Assembly: GCF_000758705.1 (NCBI RefSeq)
Contig: NZ_CP009287.1
Location: forward strand, 6,324,001-6,388,000
Reading direction: 5' to 3'
Origin: Paenibacillus graminis
GTDB lineage: Bacteria > Bacillota > Bacilli > Paenibacillales > Paenibacillaceae
DNA length: 64,000 nt
The position numbers and the translations under genes are program-made. The notes under the pieces are model-generated. The model did no database searches, was not told the origin of the DNA, and was given only the letters and a program-made list of their open reading frames with translations. This document shows, piece by piece, positions 1-8,891 of the stretch; the stretch's first letter is position 1, and each line of letters opens with the position of its first letter.

Positions 1-670
1 CCGATGTTCATCCTTCATGTGCATGCGGATTACAATAACGATTTGAGTCCATACTGTTTAGCCAGGAACTTGACCTCGCGGATCGATCCGGTCCAGCGTG
101 AGCGTTGCCTCTTCTTCGCATACCATTAGTTCCCCGATCCCGCTACCGTGCCTCTCCCACAGAATGTCGAAGTAATTCAAGTAGATGTTCGCCAGTAGCG
201 GAGAAATGACCCCACCCTGCGGCGTGCCCAAATCGGAGCGCCTTACCGTTCCTTTCTCCATTCCCCCGCTTGTAACCACTTCCGTACTAGCTTCAAGATC
301 CGTCTGTCGCTGATTCCCGTGCAGGGGAGGGTCTCCCCGTTCACTGCATCCTCTTTCATACCATGCCGCTCCCCATACGCCGGAGGAATCTTCGCTGTCG
401 CTCCAAGCTCCAAACAGCTTCCGTGGCCTTCATCCGTATAGGCGAGATTCGGCTTCCTCTCTTCCCTCTTGCGAGGCCTTTTTGACGGCGCGGCAGGATT
501 CACTTGATGTTACGGCCTGGCATGTTGCTCGCTTTGTCTCTGACAAAACATTCGTCGATACGCTTCTGCACACAGATTTCGCCATATGCAGGTATCCTAG
601 CTACACGGGGGCTTGGTCCCTCCCGCGACCGGACTTTCACCGGCTAGAGGATGCGTGCTTAGCTGGGCAC
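1..670 (-). mobile_element. Degraded group II intron, probably class C (5' part and RT fragment)
   Basis: Reading on the minus strand, a sequence starting GTGCCCAGC at about 670 and containing CCGGTGAAAGTCCGG (629-643) looks like the 5' end and domain I of a group II intron. It is followed by a broken intron reverse-transcriptase reading frame. The intron begins directly behind the U-run of a Rho-independent terminator (677-709), which is where class C introns are known to insert. The element runs off the window at position 1, so its 3' end is unseen. Most of the N-terminal RT coding region is missing between the RNA part and the RT fragment. Class assignment is inference from the insertion site; the group II identity rests mainly on the RT motif. 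Confidence 0.72.
58..503 (-). pseudogene. ltrA: Group II intron reverse transcriptase/maturase fragment, frameshifted
   Basis: Two minus-strand frames together give part of a group II intron-encoded reverse transcriptase. The upstream frame (503-243) ends with SDRRILKLVRKWLQAG, the segment before RT motif 4; the downstream frame (279-58) holds TPQGGVISPLLANIYL, the diagnostic motif 4 block, followed by the LNYFD-LWERHG continuation. The catalytic YADD motif that should come next is absent, and a stop follows about 25 residues later. Normal proteins of this family are about 420-600 residues, so this is a frameshifted and internally deleted remnant and cannot support intron mobility. Confidence 0.85.
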
Positions 671-676
671 GCCCTA

Positions 677-709
677 TAAAAAAAGGCCCCCAGCAAGAAC
701 TGGAGGCCC
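677..709 (-). terminator. Rho-independent terminator of the TIR operon
   Basis: On the minus strand GGCCTCCAG pairs with CTGGGGGCC around a short loop and is followed by seven U residues. It lies 10 bp behind the stop of the 77-residue gene and directly before the intron remnant. Confidence 0.85.
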
Positions 710-718
710 TATTTACGG

Positions 719-952
719 TTAAGCAAACGAAGGTTTGTTATTGTCAACCTTCCCGCTGATGAGTTTCTTGTATTCGTCGTCTCCGCCTTCAAGCGATGGC
801 GCAATATAGACATTGATGGCTGAAGGCGACAGCTTGGTGGGACTTCCGGTTCCCGCCTTGCGCTTCGTGCGGCCTTTGGCGCCTCCGCTGCTGCCGTTTG
901 CGGTTCGGCGGACAGCACTGGACAAACTTACTGCATTCTTCATGTTCTTCAT
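719..952 (-). CDS. Small basic protein of unknown function, partner of the TIR gene
   Basis: A 77-residue protein I do not recognise. The N-terminal half is rich in Lys, Arg, Ser and Gly and looks disordered; the C-terminal half (about residues 40-77) is more regular, with a short INVYIAPSLEG stretch and an acidic DDEYKK segment. There is no signal peptide or membrane segment. The start codon lies 4 bp beyond the stop of the TIR gene, and its ribosome binding site GGGAGGGG lies inside the last codons of that gene, so the two are almost certainly translated from one message ending at the terminator at 677-709. Strict pairing suggests a role with the TIR protein, for example as a regulator or accessory subunit, but that is inference. 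Confidence 0.7.
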   Translation of the reverse strand: MKNMKNAVSLSSAVRRTANGSSGGAKGRTKRKAGTGSPTKLSPSAINVYIAPSLEGGDDEYKKLISGKVDNNKPSFA

Positions 953-956
953 CGTG

Positions 957-1958
957 TCAGTCCCCTCCCACTAAATGATTGACGGTACGGAACAAATCCC
1001 GGTTGTACGCCACGACCTCGGTCAGATCCTCCGCAGATAATCCGTCGCTTCCGGAAAAATGTACAGAAAGGACATGCCTCTCACCTAAAGGATAGCATAG
1101 GATATAGACCTCAGCAACTTCCGTGCGCTGAAAAAAGGTCCATTCCTTGGTCAGAAAAGCCTCAAGTACACCTGGACGGGAGCCCTTTTCTTCGTTCGGT
1201 GAAAACGAATAGGAATGCCCGCGTCCCACATTTCCGCCCACCTGCACCAGGGCTTCCTGCTCACGGGCCTGCCACATGGCAGCACCGATCACCCGGCAGT
1301 GCATGGGCGGCAGAAAGGAATTGCGGACTGCTTCGCTCAGCGCCTGGTAATTTTCGCGGTCTTCAGGAGAAGACATATTATTATTATATTGCCAGAAGAA
1401 GTGAAGGATACTTTCTTTTCGCCTAAGTTCAAGCTTCAGCTCTTCCAATTCCTTCTGGGGGTCGCGGAAGCTGCCCAGCCCCTGAATGCTGTCAATGATC
1501 TTGCCGCAGCTGACATCCACGGCCGCCACGGGATTCTCATGCTGCGATTCATATTCCAGAGGCGTAAGTCCTGATAAATCCGAGAGCAGATGATATTCCT
1601 CAATGTTCTCGCCGGGAATCAGATCCTTACGGGCCGGCACCTGGTCCGGCAGCAGGCAGAAGACGCGGCTCCGCCGCAGCCTCGCCCAGAACAGCCCCAT
1701 TTCAAACTGTGTATTGTCACGGGTCACATAATAATATTTGCCGCGTATCTTGGCTACATCATCCGCCGAGAACACAAATACGGCAAAATCACTCTCATCC
1801 AGATGACGTTCAAGCGCTTCCATGGTGTATTCGTTTGCCCGGAAGGCATTGGCATACCACGGATTCACCTGGGCCTCCCGCTTCAGCTGCTCGTGAATAG
1901 CCCGCGCGTAACGAATGGATTCTCTGGAAGATCCAATGAATAGTTTTGGTCTGGTCAC
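957..1958 (-). CDS. TIR-domain protein (Cap12/Pycsar-type TIR) with GAF-like C-terminus
   Basis: A 333-residue protein. Residues about 3-125 form a TIR-like fold of the kind found in CBASS Cap12 and Pycsar effectors: KLFIGSSRES at the start and QFEMGLFWARLRR, the family's FELG block whose glutamate (Glu86 here) is the likely NAD-cleaving residue. A charged coiled segment follows (about 170-200), then a C-terminal domain (about 205-333) that resembles a GAF or other ligand-sensing fold. I see no STING or cyclase partner. The GTG at 1958 is chosen as start because AAAGGAG precedes it at good distance; an ATG 36 bp upstream has no such site. A TATAAT lies at 1999-1994. The protein may be an NAD-consuming effector triggered through its C-terminal domain; no assay-level evidence exists here. 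Confidence 0.75.
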   Translation of the reverse strand: MTRPKLFIGSSRESIRYARAIHEQLKREAQVNPWYANAFRANEYTMEALERHLDESDFAVFVFSADDVAKIRGKYYYVTRDNTQFEMGLFWARLRRSRVFCLLPDQVPARKDLIPGENIEEYHLLSDLSGLTPLEYESQHENPVAAVDVSCGKIIDSIQGLGSFRDPQKELEELKLELRRKESILHFFWQYNNNMSSPEDRENYQALSEAVRNSFLPPMHCRVIGAAMWQAREQEALVQVGGNVGRGHSYSFSPNEEKGSRPGVLEAFLTKEWTFFQRTEVAEVYILCYPLGERHVLSVHFSGSDGLSAEDLTEVVAYNRDLFRTVNHLVGGD

Positions 1959-1993
1959 GTCGGCACTCCTTTGTCGGCTTCCAATATGTAACA

Positions 1994-1999
1994 ATTATA
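1994..1999 (-). promoter_or_regulatory. Candidate -10 box of the TIR operon
   Basis: A perfect TATAAT on the minus strand, 36 bp before the GTG start of the TIR gene. The -35 region is weak (CTGTTC about 18 bp upstream), so the call rests on the -10 box alone. Confidence 0.4.
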
Positions 2000-2123
2000 C
2001 AGGTGAATGCAATTCTGGAACAGAGGCTGTTTTTCTTTTAAATTTTAAGAGTATGCTGTTTCCCTCCGGCAGGAACGGGTAATAAACCTTTAACCTATTT
2101 CTGAAACGAGGATCTTACATAAT

Positions 2124-3269
2124 ATGAAAAAAACATTATCCACTGCCATGCTGGCAGTCACTTTATTGCTATCCCCCCCTTTGCAGCCTGAAACAGCCCA
2201 TGCAGCCGGAGCTTATACGGCCAAGGTCTACGCCTCTTCGCTGAATGTGCGCAGTGAACCGGCCGCAGGCGCGTCTGTCACCGGATCGCTGAAAAGCGGA
2301 GCGCTGGTCACCGTAACGGACGAGCAGCACGGCTGGCTTAAGGTGCGGTCGGGTTCGGTCTCCGGCTGGGTTGCCGGATATTATCTTAAACGGACCGGCG
2401 GAACAGCCGCAGCAGCGCCGCGGACCGCAGCCGGGGCAGCTTCCGTGAAGACCTCAAGCCAATCCTCCGGCAGTGCCGGAGGAACCGCACAGGTCACCGC
2501 CTCATCCTTGCGGATCAGAGGAGGCCCGGGAACGGGTTATAAAGTGCTCGGGTCCTTAAAAGAAGGGGATTCCGTCACAGTTTTGCTGCGGCAGGGAGAT
2601 TGGGCGCGAATCCGCACTGCCAGCGGAGAAGTAGGCTGGATAGCAGGGCAGTATATTGCCAGAGGAGGCTCGAGCACAGGGAGCACAGGAAGCACTTGGA
2701 ACAGCGGGAGCAGCAACCGCTCCGGAAGCATCCGCGGTAAGACGATTGTCATTGATCCCGGACATGGGGGCAGCGACCCGGGAATGCTAGGCACAAGCTA
2801 TGACACAATGGAGAAGGATTTGACACTGCAGACGGCTTTTTATGTGCGCGATTATCTGCGGGCAAAAGGGGCAAGGGTGGAGCTGACCCGCACGCGGGGG
2901 GACCAGAAGCCCTCCCTGTCACGGCGGGTGCAAATTGGGCAGCAGCTCCGGGCGGATGCTTTTGTCAGCATACATTACAATTCTTCTCCGAAGAAGGTGT
3001 CGGGGACGCTCACCTTTTTTTATTCGGAAAATAACGATTTACGGCTGGCCCGTTCCATCGAGAACCGGCTCCGGCAGGGCATTGGCCTGAAGTCCAACGG
3101 CTTATCTTTCGGGGACTATCATATTCTGCGGGAAAATAGCCTCCCGGCGACGCTGGTGGAGCTTGGTTTTCTGAGCAACCGCACTGACGAATCGATCGTC
3201 CGTACAGCGTCATACCAGAAAAAAGCAGCCAAGGCCATCGCTGAGGGGCTTGCGGATTATTTTGACTAA
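2124..3269 (+). CDS. Secreted N-acetylmuramoyl-L-alanine amidase with two SH3b domains
   Basis: A 381-residue exported cell-wall hydrolase that cleaves the bond between muramic acid and the stem peptide. Residues 1-28 are a signal peptide ending at AHAA. Two bacterial SH3 domains follow (about 30-92 and 122-182), each with the NVRS/RIRGGPGTGY and GWVAGYYL/GWIAGQYI signatures, separated by a Ser/Ala/Gly linker. The Amidase_3 catalytic domain (about 204-380) has all zinc and catalytic positions: His in DPGHGG, Glu in MEKDL, His in SIHYN and Glu in LVELGFLSN. Domain order is like CwlC/AmiC-type enzymes of Bacilli, with wall-binding SH3 domains in front. GAGGAT lies 10 bp before the ATG. It appears monocistronic. 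Confidence 0.93.
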   Translation: MKKTLSTAMLAVTLLLSPPLQPETAHAAGAYTAKVYASSLNVRSEPAAGASVTGSLKSGALVTVTDEQHGWLKVRSGSVSGWVAGYYLKRTGGTAAAAPRTAAGAASVKTSSQSSGSAGGTAQVTASSLRIRGGPGTGYKVLGSLKEGDSVTVLLRQGDWARIRTASGEVGWIAGQYIARGGSSTGSTGSTWNSGSSNRSGSIRGKTIVIDPGHGGSDPGMLGTSYDTMEKDLTLQTAFYVRDYLRAKGARVELTRTRGDQKPSLSRRVQIGQQLRADAFVSIHYNSSPKKVSGTLTFFYSENNDLRLARSIENRLRQGIGLKSNGLSFGDYHILRENSLPATLVELGFLSNRTDESIVRTASYQKKAAKAIAEGLADYFD

Positions 3270-3281
3270 ATACCCTGCTTG

Positions 3282-4289
3282 CTACTCGATACTGATCTCT
3301 TTAATCTTAATTGTATTCAGCTTACTGAGGTCAATATACTCATCATCGACTTTAACTAAAGGGGTCTCAATATCGTGGGGGTTCAAGTAGACGATTTCAC
3401 CGACCCGTCCATCGGTCAAAATGACCTCGCGGCCGACCGTCCGTTTCACAATATTCTCCAGGAACACCGAGACAATATGCGGGTCCAGCGCGCCAAAGCT
3501 CCCTCTTCTCATCTGATCGACAATGATATGGAAGGGTACCGGCTCATGATAGGGGCGTCTGGAAGACATCGCATGAAAGATATCGGCGACGGCTACGATC
3601 TTGGCGTAGGCATCAATCTGTTCTTCTTTCAGTCCCAGCGGATAACCCCTGCCGTCATTCCGTTCATGGTGCTGCAGCGCCGTCAGCGTGATATGGGAGT
3701 TCGCTCCCGTGGTTTCCTTGAGCATTTCATAGCCCAGAATCGTATGCTTCTTGACTAATTCATATTCATCCGGGGTCAGCTTGCCCGGTTTGTTCAATAT
3801 CTCGGAAGGGATTTTCAGCTTGCCGATATCATGAAGGGTTGCAGCCAGTGACAGCACCGACAGCTCCGCTTCACTCATATTCATCCATCTGCCGATCAGT
3901 GTCGACAATACACCTACCCCGATATTGTGCTGGTATGTATAGTCGTCTTTGCCCTGAATCGCATCGAACAACGCAAAAATATCGGATTGGCGGGATATTT
4001 CCTGAACAACAGGCACGACCTCCTTGCGGATATCCGCGAGCGGAACCTTGCGTGAGGTCCGGAAGGACTCAAATAAATCCTTCGATACATTCACCACATT
4101 GTACGCCAGCTCCTTGCTGGAAGGTGCCTGCCCCTCTTCACCCGCAAAGATAATGTCGAGAATATTGATTTTTTGCTTGCGGATCAGCTCCAAATGTTCT
4201 GCATTCAAAATGCTGTTCGCAGGAATTACCGTTACCCCGTAGGTATTGATCAAATCATTTTTTATTTTTTTGCCTAAATATCTTTCCAT
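3282..4289 (-). CDS. HD-GYP domain protein, probable cyclic-di-GMP phosphodiesterase
   Basis: A 335-residue cytoplasmic protein. The HD-GYP domain (about residues 125-300) has the metal-binding LHDIGK pair and the family's HHERNDGRGYP signature, which marks enzymes that hydrolyse cyclic-di-GMP to GMP or pGpG. The N-terminal 120 residues are not a recognised input domain. The ATG at 4289 is preferred over one 57 bp upstream because GGGAGGACGGGGT stands just before it. The gene lies tail to tail with the amidase, 12 bp apart. Confidence 0.88.
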   Translation of the reverse strand: MERYLGKKIKNDLINTYGVTVIPANSILNAEHLELIRKQKINILDIIFAGEEGQAPSSKELAYNVVNVSKDLFESFRTSRKVPLADIRKEVVPVVQEISRQSDIFALFDAIQGKDDYTYQHNIGVGVLSTLIGRWMNMSEAELSVLSLAATLHDIGKLKIPSEILNKPGKLTPDEYELVKKHTILGYEMLKETTGANSHITLTALQHHERNDGRGYPLGLKEEQIDAYAKIVAVADIFHAMSSRRPYHEPVPFHIIVDQMRRGSFGALDPHIVSVFLENIVKRTVGREVILTDGRVGEIVYLNPHDIETPLVKVDDEYIDLSKLNTIKIKEISIE

Positions 4290-4385
4290 ACCCCGTCCTC
4301 CCGAATCAACCGAATGAATATTTCCCTTATCTTTACTATCGGTCAAAAGCTGGAAATGCTGAAAGGGTTAAAACTGGAAAATTTG

Positions 4386-5966
4386 TTACTGGTTTTCTCC
4401 CTGCTTGCGGTATTCCCTCGGCGACTGCCCGGTAGACTTCTTAAATACGCGGCTGAAATATTTCTCATCCTCATAGCCAACCAGCTCCGATATTTGCGAC
4501 AGCCGCAGATTCGTATTCTGCAGCAGTGTTTTGGCCTTGTCTACCCGGAGGCCGGTCAGATAATCGGACAGATTCTCCCCTGTAATCTGCTTGAACTTCC
4601 GCGAGACATTCTCCCTGCTGATAAAAAAACGTTCAGCAATATGCTGCAAGGTCATATCCTGGGCATAGTTCTGCTGGAGATACTGCCGGATTTCCCCAAC
4701 AAGCCGGCTATCCGGCGTCTGGGTATTCCCCTCGGACAAGTGCTGGAGCAAGGCCTTGAGCTGGCTCCGCCAATTCTCCACAGAAAAAAGCCCTTCGCTG
4801 TCATAGCAAAGCTCCAATGAAATCTCCCCGTCCGGCCGCAAGCGGCGGAGGACTTCCGATATCTCCGCCTGAAGCTGCTGGAACTGTCTCTCTGTAAACA
4901 GCGGCAGTCCGGCCAACTGATCTGACCACCCATCCACGACCCGCTCCATTTTGTCCAGGTCACCGGAGAGGACCGCAATTCTTAGCTTGTCCAACTGCTC
5001 TTCAAAGGCGTAGCTCTCTTCAGGCCCACTCGATCCGGGCTGCTCCCTGAACAGATGAATCCGTCCTTCCCGCTGCAGCAGATTCCGCTCGTTCAGACTC
5101 TGCCGCGCCTGACGGAAAGCTGTTTGCAGCCCTTCCGGAAATGCAGCCGGAAGGCTGAGTCCGATATCCATCTGCACGCCGTAGGTTTGTCTAATGGACT
5201 CGTTAATACGGTGCATCTCTTCCTGCGCTTCAGCAACAGCGCTCCACAGCAGAAGAACAATCTCTGCTCCGCCCTGCCAGCTGCGGAAGGCGAAGCCGTT
5301 CTGCTTCGGCGCCAGCACCTCGTTGCAGACATTCGCCAGCACGAATGAGGTCAATCCCACATCGCCCTGAAATCTCTGCAGCAGCCGGCAGTCCGCCCCC
5401 TGAAGCGAGATGAGCGCAACCCTGCATTCTGCCACAAATAGCGGCATGCCCAACTCTTCGCACAGCGAATTTCTTACTTCTTGAAAAGAAGCCTGTCCCG
5501 CTACCAGATCCGAAAGCATCTTATCCCAGTAGAGCGGCCGCAGCACATTCAGCTGCATATTCTGGCGGTGCGCCTGGTGCCGCTCCTGTTCCTCCTCCAG
5601 CCACAGCTTGAAGGCATGCTCTGCGGCGGCAATCAGCTGCTTGCTGTTCAGCGGTTTCAGCAAATAATCCGTTCCGCCATAGACAATCGCCGGCTTCACA
5701 TAGTTGAAGTCCTGATAGCCGCTGATTACGATGGTCTTCGTATGCGGATAATGGCTGTGCAGCCACTCCAGCAGCTCTGCCCCATCCATAAGCGGCATCC
5801 GCATATCCGTAAAGACAATCGCAGGCTGCTGCTCCTGCATGATCCGCATCGCTTCCTGCCCGTTCGAAGCCTCATAAATATCTGTAATATGATGCTTCTC
5901 CCACGGCACAAAATAACGGATGGCTTCCCGCACATGCTTCTCATCATCTACTATCAGCACCTTCAT
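4386..5966 (-). CDS. YesN-type response regulator with AraC DNA-binding domain
   Basis: A 526-residue response regulator. The receiver domain (1-120) has the acidic pair in LIVDDEKHV and the phosphoacceptor Asp54 in FTDMRMP. A long middle region, typical of YesN-family regulators in Paenibacillus, is followed by a C-terminal AraC helix-turn-helix pair (about 425-525) ending in the canonical YFSRVFKKSTGQSPREYRK. It is encoded 27 bp behind its kinase on the same strand and divergent from a sugar importer, which is the usual arrangement for a carbohydrate-responsive pair. It probably activates the importer genes at 8001-11145 (see the shared motif at 7901 and 9744). Confidence 0.93.
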   Translation of the reverse strand: MKVLIVDDEKHVREAIRYFVPWEKHHITDIYEASNGQEAMRIMQEQQPAIVFTDMRMPLMDGAELLEWLHSHYPHTKTIVISGYQDFNYVKPAIVYGGTDYLLKPLNSKQLIAAAEHAFKLWLEEEQERHQAHRQNMQLNVLRPLYWDKMLSDLVAGQASFQEVRNSLCEELGMPLFVAECRVALISLQGADCRLLQRFQGDVGLTSFVLANVCNEVLAPKQNGFAFRSWQGGAEIVLLLWSAVAEAQEEMHRINESIRQTYGVQMDIGLSLPAAFPEGLQTAFRQARQSLNERNLLQREGRIHLFREQPGSSGPEESYAFEEQLDKLRIAVLSGDLDKMERVVDGWSDQLAGLPLFTERQFQQLQAEISEVLRRLRPDGEISLELCYDSEGLFSVENWRSQLKALLQHLSEGNTQTPDSRLVGEIRQYLQQNYAQDMTLQHIAERFFISRENVSRKFKQITGENLSDYLTGLRVDKAKTLLQNTNLRLSQISELVGYEDEKYFSRVFKKSTGQSPREYRKQGENQ

Positions 5967-5993
5967 TGCCCGCCATCCCTTTCTGTAAGTGAT

Positions 5994-7811
5994 TTATAGG
6001 TTGTCCAGCGGAATAAGGAGTGTAACTGTTACTCCGCTGTCCCCATTGCCGCTTAAGATGAGCTGCGCCCCGCTGCTCATCTGCAGGCGGAGCCGGGCAA
6101 GCACATTGTACAGCCCGATCTCCTCACGCTCCGTTCTGCCGCTCTCTGCCAATCCGGCCATGATGGCCTCCAGCCGTTCAGGCGCAATGCCTTTGCCGTT
6201 GTCCTTGACGGCAAGCAATAACCGTCCTTGGCCATCCAGCGCACACCTGATGGAAATAACTCCACCCTGAATACCGTCCGCGAAGCCGTGCTTGAAGATA
6301 TTTTCCACGATAGGCTGCAGAATCATCTTGGGCACCACCACATTCAGGGCCTCCTCCTCCGCATCGACATCAAGGTGCAGATTCTCTTCACCGAACCGCT
6401 CCGTCTGGAGGATGACATAGTTCTGCACATGCTCGATTTCATCGCGGAGCGGCACCTGTGTGCGTTCAGTATTCATCGAATAACGCATCATGCTGCCAAG
6501 TGAATAGATGAGATCATACACCTTGGGCGCATTGTACCGTAAGGACAAGCTGGCGATGGACTGCAGGGCATTATACAGGAAATGCGGATTGACCTGTGCC
6601 TGCAGCGCCTTCAGCTGGTTGGTTTTATTCGCCAGGTCCAGCTTATACTCATTGAGGATCAAATCGTTGATCGTCCGGGTCATTCCCGTGATCTTGCGCG
6701 TCAGCAGGCCGAATTCATCCTCCCGTTCCACATCCATATGCGCATCCAGCTGTCCGATCTGCACCTTCTGGGTGAAGGAGATCAGCTTCTTGATCGGTCT
6801 GGTGAAGCCAATAGAGATAAGCACGGCGGTGATTCCGCCCACGAGCAGAAACAATATACCAATACCGGCATTGAAGCGGGTGATGACCCGGGCATCTCCA
6901 TACAGATCTTCATAGGGAACCAGCTTAATAATGCTGCCTTTGAACAGCGGGTCCTCAATATGCCGGTACATGACAATCCCCTTGAATCCGTCCTTTTTCC
7001 AGGTAAAATGACCGCTGCCGCTGTTCCCGGGAAGCTGGCTCCAGCCCGCTTTGACCGGCTTAGCGATCCAGTCAGGATCAGAAGCAAACAGTGCTTGCCC
7101 CTGATCATTTAGCACATAAAGGCGTTCCGTATCGGAATTGTACATGGATTTGACGATCCCCTCCAGCTCTGCAAGGCGATAGTCAATCGACAGGTCGGCC
7201 AGAACGTCGGAGCTCGGGGTTTTGTAAATTGGAAAATGGGCCGTAAATACCGGCTCAATCCCCGGCCTCAAATTAGGAAAACCGGACTTTATCCCATACT
7301 GATGTTCTATATGGGTGACCTCGATGTAGGGGCGGTACGTCCCTTCAAGGTGCTCATCCAAAGCATAGTTGGTGTTGGCCTCCCGGCGGAAATACCCTCC
7401 CCGCAGCAGATTGGACTGCTGCGCTGCCCGCACATACAGATGAATCTGAAAAGTGTTCCGGTCCGAGAGAAACAGGTTCGAGAGCTGGGTGGAGATCACA
7501 GCCCGTGTATCAGGGACTCCAGAGCCGGGCGGAACATCCTGCCGGCTTTTGGAGGTGAGCAGAGTGGTATAAAAAGAGCTGGGCACATTGATTCCGCTGT
7601 ACAGCGACATCGCCCGCTGGTTCATGCCGCTGAAGTAGCTGCTCAGTTTGGCTTCCCCGAGCGTCAGCAGTTTCGTATTCTGCTTCACGGACTGCTCCGT
7701 GACCGATTCCTTGGTATAGAGATAAGAGAACGTAACTGAAATCGCTGATGGAATCACAGAGGCCAGCAGCACAAGCGCCATCAGCCGGGTCCGTATGCTG
7801 TTTTTGAACAT
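5994..7811 (-). CDS. YesM-type sensor histidine kinase
   Basis: A 605-residue membrane kinase. A transmembrane helix lies near residues 10-30, an extracellular sensing domain of about 250 residues follows, then a second helix (about 280-302), a HAMP linker, the His_kinase module with the phosphoacceptor in NPHFLYNALQS, and the ATPase domain with N and G boxes (VVPKMILQPIVENIFKHG, VKDNGKGI). The start at ATG 7811 is preceded by GGAGGACAAAGC; a longer frame extending to 7895 has no such site. It should sense an extracellular sugar or the loaded binding protein and phosphorylate the regulator encoded next to it. Confidence 0.93.
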   Translation of the reverse strand: MFKNSIRTRLMALVLLASVIPSAISVTFSYLYTKESVTEQSVKQNTKLLTLGEAKLSSYFSGMNQRAMSLYSGINVPSSFYTTLLTSKSRQDVPPGSGVPDTRAVISTQLSNLFLSDRNTFQIHLYVRAAQQSNLLRGGYFRREANTNYALDEHLEGTYRPYIEVTHIEHQYGIKSGFPNLRPGIEPVFTAHFPIYKTPSSDVLADLSIDYRLAELEGIVKSMYNSDTERLYVLNDQGQALFASDPDWIAKPVKAGWSQLPGNSGSGHFTWKKDGFKGIVMYRHIEDPLFKGSIIKLVPYEDLYGDARVITRFNAGIGILFLLVGGITAVLISIGFTRPIKKLISFTQKVQIGQLDAHMDVEREDEFGLLTRKITGMTRTINDLILNEYKLDLANKTNQLKALQAQVNPHFLYNALQSIASLSLRYNAPKVYDLIYSLGSMMRYSMNTERTQVPLRDEIEHVQNYVILQTERFGEENLHLDVDAEEEALNVVVPKMILQPIVENIFKHGFADGIQGGVISIRCALDGQGRLLLAVKDNGKGIAPERLEAIMAGLAESGRTEREEIGLYNVLARLRLQMSSGAQLILSGNGDSGVTVTLLIPLDNL

Positions 7812-7900
7812 GCTTTGTCCTCCTGTAGGTTTTGCGGAAGGTTGCTTCTTCCGTATACTACTGTGCCGAATATCCCTGCGCAAGCATCCCTGCAATATAA

Positions 7901-7929
7901 TCCACTTTTATCATCATCAAATTGAGTGT
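7901..7929 (+). promoter_or_regulatory. Operator-like motif ahead of the sugar permease operon
   Basis: TCCACTTTT (7901-7909) followed after 15 bases by AGTGT (7925-7929). The same two blocks with the same spacing stand ahead of the binding-protein gene at 9744-9772, and TGCAA precedes both. A TATAAT follows at 7950-7955. The motif is a good candidate binding site for the AraC-type regulator encoded at 4386-5966. Confidence 0.5.
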
Positions 7930-8000
7930 TGGTCATACTTGCCGATTCCTATAATGAAGATGTGAACCCGAAGATTAACTATACAAAAAGGAGACTCCAT

Positions 8001-8891
8001 ATGAGAAAAACTCTGCGTCTGCAACGGGGCTGGGGACAGCAAATCATTTTCCTCTGGCCCGCCCTGCTATTCTTCCTGACCATTGTGGTTACACCCTTCA
8101 TTCTCGGCTTTTACTACTCCTCCACCAACTGGAACGGACTGGATCTGGACAAAGCGGTCTGGACCGGTGCGGACAACTGGAAACGGATTTTTATGAATGA
8201 TGATAAGTTTTGGGATTCCCTCTTCTTTACTTTACGCTTCACGGTAGTATCCGTTATTGCAGCCAATGTCTTGGCACTGCTGCTTGCATTCCTGCTGATG
8301 ACGTCGCTGAAGACCAAGAAGGTGCTGCGCACGATCTTCTTCATTCCCAATGTAATTGGCGGCATTCTGCTCGGTTACATCTGGCAGTTTATCTTCACCA
8401 AAGGTTTCGCTACCATCGGCGAGATGACCGGCCTTTCCTTCTTCCAGCTGCCTTGGCTGGGTACAGCAAGCACCGGCTTCTGGGGGCTTGTAATCGTATT
8501 CGTCTGGCAGACAGCCGGATATATGATGGTCATTTACATCGCCGGATTGGCCGGAATTCCGAAGGATTTGATTGAAGCGGCCAAGATCGACGGTGCACGC
8601 GCTCCGCAATTGTTCAAAAATGTCTATGTCCCGCTAATCATGCCAGCCATCACCATTTGCCTGTTCCTGACCACTTCCAATGCCTTCAAAATGTTCGATC
8701 TCAATCTGTCACTGACCAAAGGCGGACCGGGAACCTCAACCCAGTCGCTCGCTTACAACATCTATGCGGAAGCGCTGATCAACAACCGTTACGGCCTTGG
8801 CACCGCCAAAGCGCTGCTCTTCTTCTTCGCCGTCTCGCTGATCACCGTCACACAGGTCTGGCTCACCAAACGGAAAGAGGTGTCCGCATAA
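8001..8891 (+). CDS. Sugar ABC transporter permease (MalF/UgpA family)
   Basis: A 296-residue inner-membrane permease with six predicted transmembrane segments and the EAA loop (DLIEAAKIDGARAPQLF) that docks on the ATPase. It belongs to the CUT1 carbohydrate family. The ATG at 8001 follows AAAAAGGAG; an earlier in-frame ATG at 7926 has no ribosome binding site and would overlap the promoter. It pairs with the next permease and the binding protein downstream. No ATPase gene lies here, so a shared MsmX-type ATPase elsewhere probably powers the system. Confidence 0.93.
   Translation: MRKTLRLQRGWGQQIIFLWPALLFFLTIVVTPFILGFYYSSTNWNGLDLDKAVWTGADNWKRIFMNDDKFWDSLFFTLRFTVVSVIAANVLALLLAFLLMTSLKTKKVLRTIFFIPNVIGGILLGYIWQFIFTKGFATIGEMTGLSFFQLPWLGTASTGFWGLVIVFVWQTAGYMMVIYIAGLAGIPKDLIEAAKIDGARAPQLFKNVYVPLIMPAITICLFLTTSNAFKMFDLNLSLTKGGPGTSTQSLAYNIYAEALINNRYGLGTAKALLFFFAVSLITVTQVWLTKRKEVSA

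Noticed and set aside
482..679. 65-codon plus-strand frame
   Set aside because: It lies antisense to the group II intron RNA part and has no ribosome binding site or family.
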